64,000 nucleotides of DNA from Enoplolaimus lenunculus (taxonomy: Eukaryota > Nematoda > Enoplea > Enoplida > Thoracostomopsidae), in the NCBI GenBank assembly GCA_030248215.1, contig JASANG010001749.1, positions 1 through 64,000 of the forward strand, written 5' to 3'. The stretch's first letter is position 1. Each line of letters opens with the position of its first letter. The notes under the pieces are model-generated. The model did not search any database. It was not told the origin of the DNA and saw only the letters and a list, made by a program, of their open reading frames with translations. Shown piece after piece: positions 8,832-18,248 of this stretch. The position numbers and the translations under genes were made by a program.

Positions 8832-9826
8832 TTCGATATCACTATTTTGCTTTGGGGCATTTTTTTACGTTTGGTGCGCGTTGTTACCACCGACATATCT
8901 TTGGCTACAGATTCGCTGCTATTTCCGCAGTTTACCGCAGGCGTATCCACACCCTCTGAATTGGAAACTTTCGAGTTCATATCGTCGCTAAAAACAATGG
9001 CCGGATCATCATTAATCGCAACGTATATTAGGAAACATATTGGCCTTATATCACAGTATTTGAAGATAAATTTGTGCTTTTCTTCCACTTCGAATAAAGT
9101 TGCTTTCTTTTTTAAGTCATCTACTAACCAAAAATTGTTCTCTTTTTTAACCACTGCTGTGTAATGACCGGGCTCCGCACGAATCATTCCTGCTAATTCC
9201 ATTTTTGTTCCAAAAATATGCAAATACTTCTCGACTGTGCTATCTTCAAGCATGTCACAACAGACTTGTATAATCAATCCTTTTTCAACAGAAATGGTTT
9301 TTAACTGCAGAAATTTAATGCACTCTCTACATTTTCTCTCCTTTTTACTCATCAAGTAGTTAATACATTCAGTAACATTGGAGCATTTTGTTGTTGCATC
9401 GTTGGTTAGAAATAACGGACTGAAACTTTTCTGTACTTTCATTTTACAATCTGGGCAAACATATACAACATTTACGCTGAATGAGTTACTGAATTCTGAT
9501 CCGAGAAGTAATATTAGGTCCCCAATATCAGCATTTTCAGTCCCTTTGGGAACTAAAGACGGACATTTATGCAATACAGCATCCCATAAAAGTTCACGCA
9601 CGGCATTCAGTTTAGCACCGCATTTTCTTTTTACGCAACAATCAATAATTACTTTGCCCAGTTCACTGCAATTTCGAATGCATATTTTTTGCAAACACTT
9701 AAACAAGCAAAAATATACTACTTCAAAAAACGTATCAACCGCGCATGAATATTTACCATCAACGAAGCAGCTGTTTTCACAAAATGTCTCTTTAAAGCTA
9801 ACAACTTCAGGTATATTACTCGGCAT
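8747..9826 (-). CDS. USP-like (peptidase C19) cysteine peptidase, 359 aa
   Basis: This resembles a ubiquitin- or SUMO-specific protease core. The Cys box is DGKYSCAVDTFFEV (Cys about residue 28). A zinc-finger pair CPDC (about 125-128) and CREC (about 166-169) stands where USP finger domains carry two CxxC knuckles. The His box is EPGHYTAVVKKENNFWLVDD (about 219-238), with the expected His and the following aromatic-Leu-Val-Asp-Asp. The spacing of about 190 residues between boxes is short for a host USP (usually 250 or more). The Cys box has CxxD where typical USPs have CxxN, as in SUMO-directed USPL1. After residue 280 it becomes low-complexity and basic. It has no introns, unlike the host genes here, which points to an element-encoded enzyme that could strip ubiquitin-like tags from host or element proteins. 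Confidence 0.65.
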   Translation of the reverse strand: MPSNIPEVVSFKETFCENSCFVDGKYSCAVDTFFEVVYFCLFKCLQKICIRNCSELGKVIIDCCVKRKCGAKLNAVRELLWDAVLHKCPSLVPKGTENADIGDLILLLGSEFSNSFSVNVVYVCPDCKMKVQKSFSPLFLTNDATTKCSNVTECINYLMSKKERKCRECIKFLQLKTISVEKGLIIQVCCDMLEDSTVEKYLHIFGTKMELAGMIRAEPGHYTAVVKKENNFWLVDDLKKKATLFEVEEKHKFIFKYCDIRPICFLIYVAINDDPAIVFSDDMNSKVSNSEGVDTPAVNCGNSSESVAKDMSVVTTRTKRKKMPQSKIVISKCVTTEIVILGRQPTFVIASQEIVFVRN

Positions 9827-9898
9827 ATTAGAATAACAGAAAATGGTTATATTCGAAAACGAGCTACAATTTTAGAGTGATAAAAATTTCACAACCGA

Positions 9899-9950
9899 GA
9901 CCAATAAAAATAATGCACTTACCAGCGTGTAAAATATCCAATCAAACTCA
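9899..9950 (-). promoter_or_regulatory. CCAAT motifs upstream of the USP-like gene
   Basis: CCAAT occurs at 9901 and in CCAATCAAACT at 9938-9948, about 75-120 bp upstream of the - strand start at 9826. The same 11-mer CCAATCAAACT occurs in the two-way promoter at 3354-3364. I see no clear TATA box. Confidence 0.4.
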
Positions 9951-9966
9951 ATGTCAGTTTTACAGC

Positions 9967-10130
9967 CAGCAAATTAATATAAAATATAAGTATTTGTAAA
10001 AATAATCCAGTTAGCAATGAATATCCAAGACACCTGTTCGTTAATTACCAGCAAATCAATACAATATAAGAATTTGTAAAAATAATCCAGTTAGCAGTGA
10101 ATATCCAAGACTCATGTTCGTTAATTACCA
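9967..10130. repeat. 82-bp tandem duplication
   Basis: Two copies beginning CAGCAAAT at 9967 and 10049 and sharing TTTGTAAAAATAATCCAGTT and GTTCGTTAATTACCA, about 90 percent alike. They lie 140-300 bp upstream of the USP-like gene. Confidence 0.8.
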
Positions 10131-10184
10131 CTACCGACTTATGTCCAAACCTGACCATCGAAATAGTTACAAATGGACGGTGTA

Positions 10185-10430
10185 TTTCAAAACACTATGC
10201 AAATTAGATAGGCTCCAGAAAACACTAATTTCTTGAATAACCTAAAATATCTAAAACTGCAGAAATCCTATTTAAATTGGCGGCTATTTCAAAGCACTAT
10301 GCAAATTAGATAGGCGCCAGAAAAGGGGCAGTTTGTTGACGAATCTAGAATATCTAAAACTTCAAAAATTCTATCAACTTAAAACGTCAAACAAATTAGA
10401 CAGGCGCCAAGAAACTGCCATTTTTGAAGT
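10185..10430. repeat. Degenerate repeat of about 100 bp, three units
   Basis: Each unit holds AAATTAGATAGGC or AAATTAGACAGGC, then GCCAGAAA and AATATCTAAAACT. The unit length drifts. The short frame through it (10333-10533) is not convincing as a gene. Confidence 0.6.
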
Positions 10431-11356
10431 AATTAACGAAATATGCAAATTATGCGAATCAATTAACGTGCAGGGATCAAAAATAGAAACTGCAAAAACG
10501 TGGGGGATCACTGGGTTGCAAACGGGGGGATAAATCTTCAAAAACAAATATCTCAGCTTATATTTTTTTCACTAAAATTCTGCAACTAAATTTTATTCAA
10601 AGTAGCTAAACTAATAATTAAAAAAATAACTATACGTCCAGATATTCCAAAAAAACACATTGTAAAATCATAACCCTAAAATATAAGTTCTTTTAAAAGA
10701 GACGGCCTCCAGGCCGTCTCAAAAACATTTTTATTGTCACTGTTACAAGAAAAACATCACCCTGAAACATTGTGTAATCTTGGAACATCCCACGAAATGA
10801 TTGTACAAGAGGAACTTTGTGTAATCTTGGAACATCCCACGAAATGATTGTACAAGAGGAACTATATACAATCACACAATATATCGTAATGCTACAGGCT
10901 TCGTGTTTCGCCATTCAGCGCTAAAATTTGTGCAACAATTGTGTTGGGTTGCCTAAAAGTAGATTGTGTAACCTGAACCTTTTTGACTCTGTTTGTTAGA
11001 AACATTGCTTTATATTAACTCTAGGATTCTGTTAGTTGCATTACTTATGAAATTACAAGTTTTTTTACATCTTGCACGCTATTAAGTTGACATGAAAAAT
11101 TTCTCCAGGTCTCAAAAACTGTCGTTTGGTGCTCTCAAAAACTGTCGTTTGGTGCGTCCAATAGTTAGCGAAGTTCCATGTACGCTTCACCGGACGGCTG
11201 AAACTGCAGTCGTACTCTTGGCGCAGTGGGTGGAAAAGTGCCGTTGGGCTGAATTACTGGAGCAGAGCTACTAACTGGCTACACAATGTCCGTTACGATG
11301 GCAGCACAAGCTTTTTATTTTGGTCAGCTTATCATGCAAAACCAAACTAATTAACA
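10431..11356. other. Non-coding stretch with a palindrome and a 47-bp duplication
   Basis: GAGACGGCCT (10699-10708) and AGGCCGTCTC (10711-10720) make a perfect 10-bp stem with a 2-nt spacer. A 47-bp unit starting TGTGTAATCTTGGAACATCC is present at 10771 and 10818. A 20-nt run CAAAAACTGTCGTTTGGTGC is directly repeated near 11,115-11,157. No gene seen. Confidence 0.6.
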
Positions 11357-11592
11357 ATGGCTGGGTTTCTGGATTGTTACTTAAGTATTTACTTAAGTCA
11401 TACTTAAGTAATAACTTAAGTCACCGACTTAAGTAAATACTTAAATTTTCGAGCACAACCAAAGAAGCGCGTAATAATGGCCATTTACTTAACTTAAGTA
11501 CGCTTTCAAAAACGGGAAAATAGTTAAGCAATGCTTAGCCCGTACTTAAGTACTAAAAGTTTTCTTAAGTAGGGTTTTGGAAACCCAGCCAT
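11357..11592. mobile_element. MITE with ATGGCTGGGTTTC ends
   Basis: ATGGCTGGGTTTC at 11357-11369 and its inverse at 11580-11592 bound about 236 bp rich in ACTTAAGTA palindromes. No transposase. The flanks ATTAAC and TTAATT do not give a clear target duplication. Confidence 0.65.
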
Positions 11593-11910
11593 TAATTAGT
11601 AATTTTTACAGCAATGCACAAACTTGTCAGTTTAAAATTTTTTGCGCTGCTGAGTTTAAAAAATTTTAAATTATAAAATTTGGCATTGTCGTCGTCTCAT
11701 AGTCTCTCATAAAAATGGTTTTAAAATAGTCCTTAACGTTTCAAAGTTCCAATCAATTTTTGATTGCACAGAATCTTCTGGTAAGAACTTTGAGCATATC
11801 AAAGTTGCAAATCTAAAATTATATCCGTACACAAAACAGCAGCCAAAATTATTAAATTATCGAGTCTCGGGCGAAAAATTTCAGCTTAGAATTTTTATTA
11901 TGCATAAACG

Positions 11911-12092
11911 GGCCCATGTTTAGAACAGGACCGGATCGTTTTCCTGAGAGGCTATAATAGAGTCAGTTTAAGCTTTAGACTAATTCTTTTGCTTAGGCTT
12001 AGGAATAGGATTAGGAGGCTCATCTATACGCTTAGGCTTAGCCTTAGGAATGTGCTAATACTACTGTTCCGGCCATGTGCTATACATGGGCT
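11911..12092. mobile_element. hAT-type MITE with a CTTAGG-rich core, 8-bp target duplication
   Basis: Ends GGCCCATGTTTAGAACAGG and, inverted, AGCCCATGTATAGCACATGG bound 182 bp. The 8-bp sequence CATAAACG flanks both sides (11903-11910 and 12093-12100), the duplication size of hAT elements. The core holds several GCTTAGG units, like the hexamers of some telomere repeats. Related copies lie at 47,571 and 48,368. Confidence 0.85.
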
Positions 12093-12531
12093 CATAAACG
12101 TTTCATCATTTCCGCGAGTGAAAACAGGAGTCATCGCACGAGGGCGGTGACGAAAACATAATTAGACAGTCAATGTTTATGAACTGTAGGGTTGAAATTT
12201 GTTTGGCGAAAAACTTAAATACTGGCGGAAAAATTCAAATTTTGTCACGAAAATTTACATTTTGGCACGTAATTTAAATTTTGGCAGGCCCAGGAACATT
12301 TACATTTTGGATGTCAATTTAATTTATGGCATGAATACTCCAAAAATAACATGCAAAAACAGCATGCTTGTAAATAGTGTGCAAGTTAGTGCAGCATATC
12401 TGTACTTATATTGCTACTTTCCAATAATAAACATGGACATTTTTTGACATTGTGCGCAGTATAAATCTGGATGGTGCAAAATCTAGGTACACTGGCGGCT
12501 CTAAAAGTATTACATTGGCCCATAAATTATA

Positions 12532-12740
12532 CACTGCAAAAATGGTGAGTCAAATTGACTGTCTCCGAATAGGCTCTACGGGACTACCCAAACGGAGTCA
12601 AATTCGACTCCGCCAGAGTCAAATATGCGATTCAGTGAGTCGAATTTGACTTTGGCGAAGGCGAATTTGACTCAGATTGTGTAGTCCCGTATAGAGCCTA
12701 TTTCAGAGAGAGTCAATGTGACTGAACATTTTTTGCAGTG
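12532..12740. mobile_element. MITE with CACTGCAAAAA ends
   Basis: CACTGCAAAAATGGTGAGTC at the left and its inverse ending TTTTTTGCAGTG at 12740 bound 209 bp. The inverted arms run about 57 bp and include GGCTCTACGGGACTA. Termini starting CACTGCAAAAA are usual in the CMC (EnSpm/Chapaev) group. A TA flanks both sides. A fragment of the same family starts near 15,472. Confidence 0.75.
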
Positions 12741-13160
12741 TAGTAGTTTATTCAGCTCTTTATCATCCTGTTACGCAGTTCATCAATTGTATGACACACC
12801 GACCAAAAATATGGATGTCTTTACTCTTACCTGCGCAATTTTTACTGCTGATGTGTTCGGATCAGATAAGTTTTTGACAAAACCCAAAATTTCCACTCGG
12901 AAAAATTTAGTCTTCCTAACTTGCTTAGCGAATGTTGCTTTAAGCGAAAAATTTTCAGTTTACTATCTTTAATTGATTGCATATCACAAGCCCGCATAGT
13001 GAGATAAAAACTTGCATGACGTTGTACTGTAGTGACAGGTAAATGGTCAAAATGTTGAGATTGAAGTACAAATCAGTTCAGGACTGCCGTGACTGTCCGT
13101 AAAAACAAAATAGACAGGGCGATTGTGATTAGATTAATATTATCAAGAGTAGATGATGCA

Positions 13161-14802
13161 TACTGTAGTGACGGTAATAAGAGGGGGTCCCCACTAAATG
13201 TCAATTATCCTAATTGTAGCGTATAAATGACTCCAGGGCCAAATAAAGTTGAGTTCGAAACTTTAAAGCGTACTAAGTTTTGAAGGTAACATTCTAAAGT
13301 ACAACCTTGTATTTTATCGCTAAAGGCTTCTGATGCAACGCAAAAAACGTTTTATTCACCGGATAGTTGCACTACCGGATATATCAGTAAGGAAGGGTGG
13401 CGGAGGACGGATTGAAAATATAGATGGGCACCGGATATCCGAATATTAAACATATCCGGATATGTATCCGAAATGAAACGTGTATCCAGATTGGGCACCG
13501 GATATCTGAATATTAAACATATCCGGATATGTATCCGAAATGAAACGTGTATCCGGATATCCGGATATCCGGATATCCGCCGGATATCCGAAATGCTTTT
13601 GTCTAAAATTTTTTTGGAATAATTTGCATGGTTTCACCACCAAGGTAGCTGGAGCGGATGAAAAAAGTTCTGTATCCAAACCTTAGTCAGAATATTACAC
13701 CACATTTTTGCATTTCACGTTGAAAAATTAGGTTATGAATGCAATATTTGTGGTATAATTTAAAGAATACGCAATAAACTGTGTTTAACATAATTTTAAC
13801 ATAGACGTAAATTGCCTAGTGGGAGGGTTGGAGGGGCACAACATCTTTGAGAACACAATAAAAACAACTTCCCGAGATAAAACCTTCCATCCTCCACATA
13901 GACTCTTTTTTAAATTACGTTTTCAGGGGGGCTGCCGCCTCCCTGAACCCTCCGCAATTTTAAGGGAGAATAAGCATGATATGGGGTTGCCGCCCCGCAA
14001 ACCCCCTGCACTAAGCGGTTTATACTTAAGCAGCACAGACAATCGAAAAATTTTGCTCAAATAATGAATTGATTGGCGCGGGGGGTTGGGGGTCGGCAGC
14101 CCCTTGAAAACGCAATTAAAGAAAATGTTTTTATGTTAGCAAGTTTCTCAGGTGCGGGAGAATCAAATGTGCCAATTTGGTTACAAAGGGGCAAAGCCTT
14201 CTTGCATCCGTCTGTCTATGGTACCGTCAAACCTACTTACGCCCGAACCTAAGCATACACGTTAACATTTTCCAGGATATTTGGATTTCACAAGGAAAAT
14301 TGGCAAATGACCCGTGATACCGCTAGTTTGGGAAGTTGGGATATTATATACTAGGGAAATTGGGATTACCCGGGATATTGCGATTATGAGAAATTGGGAT
14401 ATTACCTGGGAAATTGGGAGGGACCTGTTCTCTACATGGGCCCTGATATCAATTTACTTGAGGGTCAGGGTACTTCCTTTAGAGCAACAAATTAAAAAAG
14501 TGCTTTTAGAAACTAAAATTGAGGTTCGGAAACTCGAAAAACACAAAATCGAGTTTCGCATATCTGAAATAGAAAATTTCATTTCGGATATCCGGATATC
14601 CGGATAAATATCCGGCAAGAATTACCGGATATCCGGATATATCCGGCAAGAATTTCCGGATATCCGGATATGAAAAAATATCCAATGCCCATCACTAGTT
14701 GAAAATAAATAACAGTCTGTAACCGAATGACAGGATTGTAACCTCTCAAGAGGCCAAACAAATACTAGTCCCCCTCTTATTCGGGTCACTATTTATACAG
14801 TA
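13161..14802. mobile_element. pogo/Tc1-like non-autonomous element, interrupted by a second element
   Basis: Left end TACTGTAGTGACGGTAATAA and right end, inverted, TACTGTATAAATAGTGACCC followed by GAATAAGAGGGGG. The CAGTA-type termini with TA at the edge fit pogo/Tc1-like elements. The interior includes a G/C-rich part (13,815-14,100) with GGGGTTGCCGCC. A hAT-like element sits inside. Relatives are at 38.75-38.94 kb and 39.6-40.6 kb, sharing ACTTTAAAGTTTC and CTGGAGTCATTTAT. No transposase frame. Confidence 0.65.
13423..14698. mobile_element. hAT-like element ends with (CCGGATAT)n subterminal repeats
   Basis: Left GATGGGCACCGGATATCCG and right TATCCAATGCCCATCACTAG are inverted. Both ends are packed with CCGGATAT units. 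The related terminus GGGATGGGCATCGGAT at 33,312 and a remnant at 52,672 show a dispersed family; TAGGGATG-type ends are usual for hAT. It lies nested in the pogo-like element and holds no transposase. Confidence 0.55.
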
Positions 14803-16871
14803 CATCAACAACACAGTGCAAACGGTTACTCTTGCAGACCAAAGAGTTTACCATCGACTCTTGATGTTTAAACGACAGGGTGCAACAGGAGGTGAAAAAT
14901 ATCTGCTTCTTCCGATGACAGCATAATTTCCCAGACCAAAAACATCACGAAAATAAAATTCTCGCTGCTTAACTTTATAGCAAACATACAACGGGGAATT
15001 GAATGAATATTAAGGTTGAGGGAGGTTTACGGTTCACAAGGTGACCGTTCCTGTATTCTTGGATGTGAATTTAGTCACTGTTTTATCCATGTGGAAATTA
15101 TTTGGCTCACCGTTGCAGAGCCTTTGAACTTCTGCTTGAGTAGAATCATCCGTGGTAGAAGCCATCTTATTAATTAGAAACTGTAGGTGATGTTAATTTA
15201 AAACACTGATAATAAGAGAGTACATTATACGCAAAGCGAGAAAATTTCTTGACGTTTTTATAGAAATGGTCGAAAGTGAAATATTTTTAAACAAACGGTC
15301 GTAAAAAATTTCGTCCACTTGGACTTTAATAAGGGGATGCCCACTTACCAACGCCACTGCATTATGATAGTGCTCAACTACGCATGTTTCTTTTGATATT
15401 CAGATTTATGCGGGTAGTACCAATAGCGTATACAGCAATAAAATATTTTCCAAACTGTTCCTGCCGCACTGCAAAAAATGATGAGTCAAAGTGCCTCTTC
15501 GACTCACTGGCGCATAAATGTCCCCATGATTTGTAAGTTAGTTTCATATGTCGACATTCAAGTTATGTCTGTTGACCCTATATCCCTAACTTTACTATTG
15601 ACGACGAATCAGCATGGGACAAACCATGAACCGCTTTGCTTGAGGGGTCTCTCACATATTGTCTCACGTCTTGTGGAGATCTTTCACTGCACATATATGT
15701 TGTAAACGTTAAATACTGCTCACAGTGTCTGTATTGCTCGTACATTATTGTATTAAGTTGCTCGCAGTATACTCTACGTGAGTGAAAGGGCTAAAAACAG
15801 AGGAAAAGTGGTAGTCGAAAATGTTTTCATGAAATAGAGCCAAATACCTGAACTGAACCAAAAACTTTCAGTTTAGGAGTACAACACATATAGTGTTTTA
15901 AGTTTAATTTCAAAACTAATTTTTTTATTTTATCGACATTTTATTGACCGCAAACTTGTTTTCTAGTTTATTTTATTGATTTACATAGCTAGGTGGTGTG
16001 TATCGAAGTTTACGGAAAGAACATTTTATGCATTTGTTGGATCATATATATAATTGTTCCAGTCGGAAGTAAATTTAGTCGGAAGCGGAATCGGAGTCGA
16101 AATAAAATTTTTTGTCGGAATCGGAATTTACGTTTCAGTAATTATATCAAAACCTAAAGTGTATGACATGACTTTTTGTTGCAGTATGTTTGTCTATTGT
16201 TCAGTTTCAGTAAAAATTGCTTGTGTAGCTTACTGTATTAGCGATCTACTAACCTGTAAAATTATGTTATTAATGGAGATCTGCCAATTATAAGAGCAGT
16301 CTGTCAATTCTCAAAGCGCAGGAACAGCTTGGCCTTAAGTTTAAATGCAGTTAAGCATTTTGAGCATTTCAAAACTAAATATGAAGTCTTATGAAATCAT
16401 AAATAACAGGACCCAGATTCTTGAAAATTAACCAATTCAATGGAGCGTCGTTGTCACTACAGTAAGGATATTGTTGAACCAAATATCGAGCTATATTTGA
16501 GAACTCGTGGGGCTAACATCACTGCTTGCCGTTTAAGTTTAGATTTTGTTATTCGTTTAAAGGTAGAGCTTAAAGTTTTCAGTTGCGGTTACATTTTGAC
16601 AATCAGTGAAATAATTTACTCTGGTTCTGAGCATCGTAATAGAAGCCAGTCGGAATCGGAACCCAAATTGTTTCGGAATTTTAGCCGGAATCGCAATTCC
16701 GTGGTACCCTGGTGTACAGCTAAAGGTAATCGCATGCTATGTCGCCCCGTGTGCTGCTGGTAAGCATTGCTACGTATTTCCAGGACCGATGTTATGTCCC
16801 GCCAGAATCTATCTATCGGTATATGTGCACGGTAAAGTGTATGTGAAAGCAAAGATTGCTATGTATGTGCT
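14803..16871. other. Non-coding stretch with MITE fragments
   Basis: Holds an AGGGTGCAAC terminus near 14,879, a CACTGCAAAAA fragment at 15,472-15,510, and degenerate TCGGAATCGGAA runs at 16,050-16,110 and 16,650-16,712 ending TACCCTGG, probably an old copy of the family at 61 kb. I see no gene. Confidence 0.5.
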
Positions 16872-17078
16872 CATATACCAGTATAAGAAGTTGTTGAACT
16901 GACCACATGGTGTAGTGGTAGCATGCTTGGCTCGAGCGCAAGAGGGCCGAGGTTCGTGTCCTGTCGTGGTTCATAACTTTGGGCAAAACTTGGAGCAGGG
17001 GTCGTACAGACCGCGTTCTTCAAATACTACCACGCTGATAACCGAGGTCCCTCGTGTGATCCGGCCTGGCTACATGTT
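16872..17078 (+). mobile_element. tRNA-derived SINE, + orientation
   Basis: A leader ATACCAGTATAAGAAGTTGTT precedes a tRNA-like head (16899-16971) with A box TGGTGTAGTGG and B box GGTTCGTGTCC. The body follows with GGGCAAAACTTGGAGCAGGG and GGTCGTACAGACCGCG. The same leader, head and body recur inverted at 57.25-57.52 kb. Confidence 0.75.
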
Positions 17079-17206
17079 GTTTAGCTAGGCATCCGTGATG
17101 CTTCTAACGCTTGCGTCCGAAGAATTTTATATCGCCAGAATTTGTCTGTTTCAAATATTCGTCAAATCAATCAGCTTGATATCCCCTCACTAGTTGTAGG
17201 CCACCT

Positions 17207-17400
17207 AGAGTGGCACTGAATCCACGATTTCACCGAATCCATTGCTAATGTGCCGAGTCCTAACCTAAACGTCGTATTTTGTAAAATCCCGATATATCGA
17301 TAATTTGCTGCAGAATACCAGCGCAATGCCCGATTGCTTCTCGACCTGCAAGACTAAAAATATCCATTCTTACAAATCTACTTTTTCGAAAACAGCAGTT
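17207..17400 (+). mobile_element. Left fragment of the CAGGGTGGCA hAT-like MITE
   Basis: AGTGGCACTGAATCCACGAT is followed by decayed CCGAATCC units and ATATATCGATAATTTG, matching the left half of the complete copy at 18738. The right end is missing. Confidence 0.6.
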
Positions 17401-17482
17401 ATTTCGTGCCCGACTGTTATAAGTTGGGTAGGCTAGGGTACGACGGTTTTTAGTTCTGCGTTCTCAGCAGCTGAAAATGAGG

Positions 17483-17556
17483 GGCGCTCCCAGGAGGTTT
17501 CGAACTCGGTCGACAGATTATCAGTCCAGCGCGCTATCCACTGAGCCACGCCGCCT
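17483..17556 (-). pseudogene. tRNA-like pseudogene (anticodon position reads GAT)
   Basis: On the - strand an A box TGGCTCAGTGG and a B-like GAGTTCGAAAC are spaced as in a tRNA, and the anticodon arm CTGGACTGATAATC would place GAT (isoleucine). The acceptor and T stems do not pair well, so I call a pseudogene or SINE head rather than a working tRNA. Confidence 0.5.
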
Positions 17557-18248
17557 CACAATCAGCTGCCGAGTTTTTCTGTTTTTATGCCTTATAAGAA
17601 CCTCAACATTATACACATGTATCTTGGTTCTTCCAATGTTTTACTGCTGCTGCGTATGAAGGCACTACATATGCAGCAGTGATTTTACTGATGTGCAGCA
17701 TCAGCATAAGGTTATGATTTGCCTACATACATCCGCATGTCACACCCGACCTTAGTTCTGAAATTTGACATGAAACAATATATAGTGATTTATATAATAA
17801 CTTATTTAAAATTTTTATTGTGTTAAAAGTAATTATATGTTATTGCTAGATATGTGCCGATACCGATGACAAAGCTGAAGTTGATTCCAATTTTAACGCA
17901 GGGTGTTCGTAGAACAGATAGGATACAACATTACATGCGCAAATATGCCAAAAAATATCGGTGAAGAATCGGTATTTTTTTTACAGTGCCGATGCCTATA
18001 CTTAAGTGTCGATTATTACCGATGTCGGTTATTCGGAACATCCCTATATATTGCCGAACAATGATCTATTCCACTTTTTTACAACTGAATCTGAACCGCA
18101 ATTTTTGCCGCATCTGAAGTTTTGTTGCCACTTTTGGCCCACTGAACAATATGAAAATTTAAGCAATAAGTATTGATTTCTAAATCGTATTTATATGTTT
18201 AGATTATACGTATACGTTGTTTCAAACATATATTTAAATGGAAATGTC

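Noticed and set aside
8742-9836. + strand frames opposite the USP-like gene
   Set aside because: Shadow frames; the - strand frame carries the Cys box, CxxC pairs and His box.
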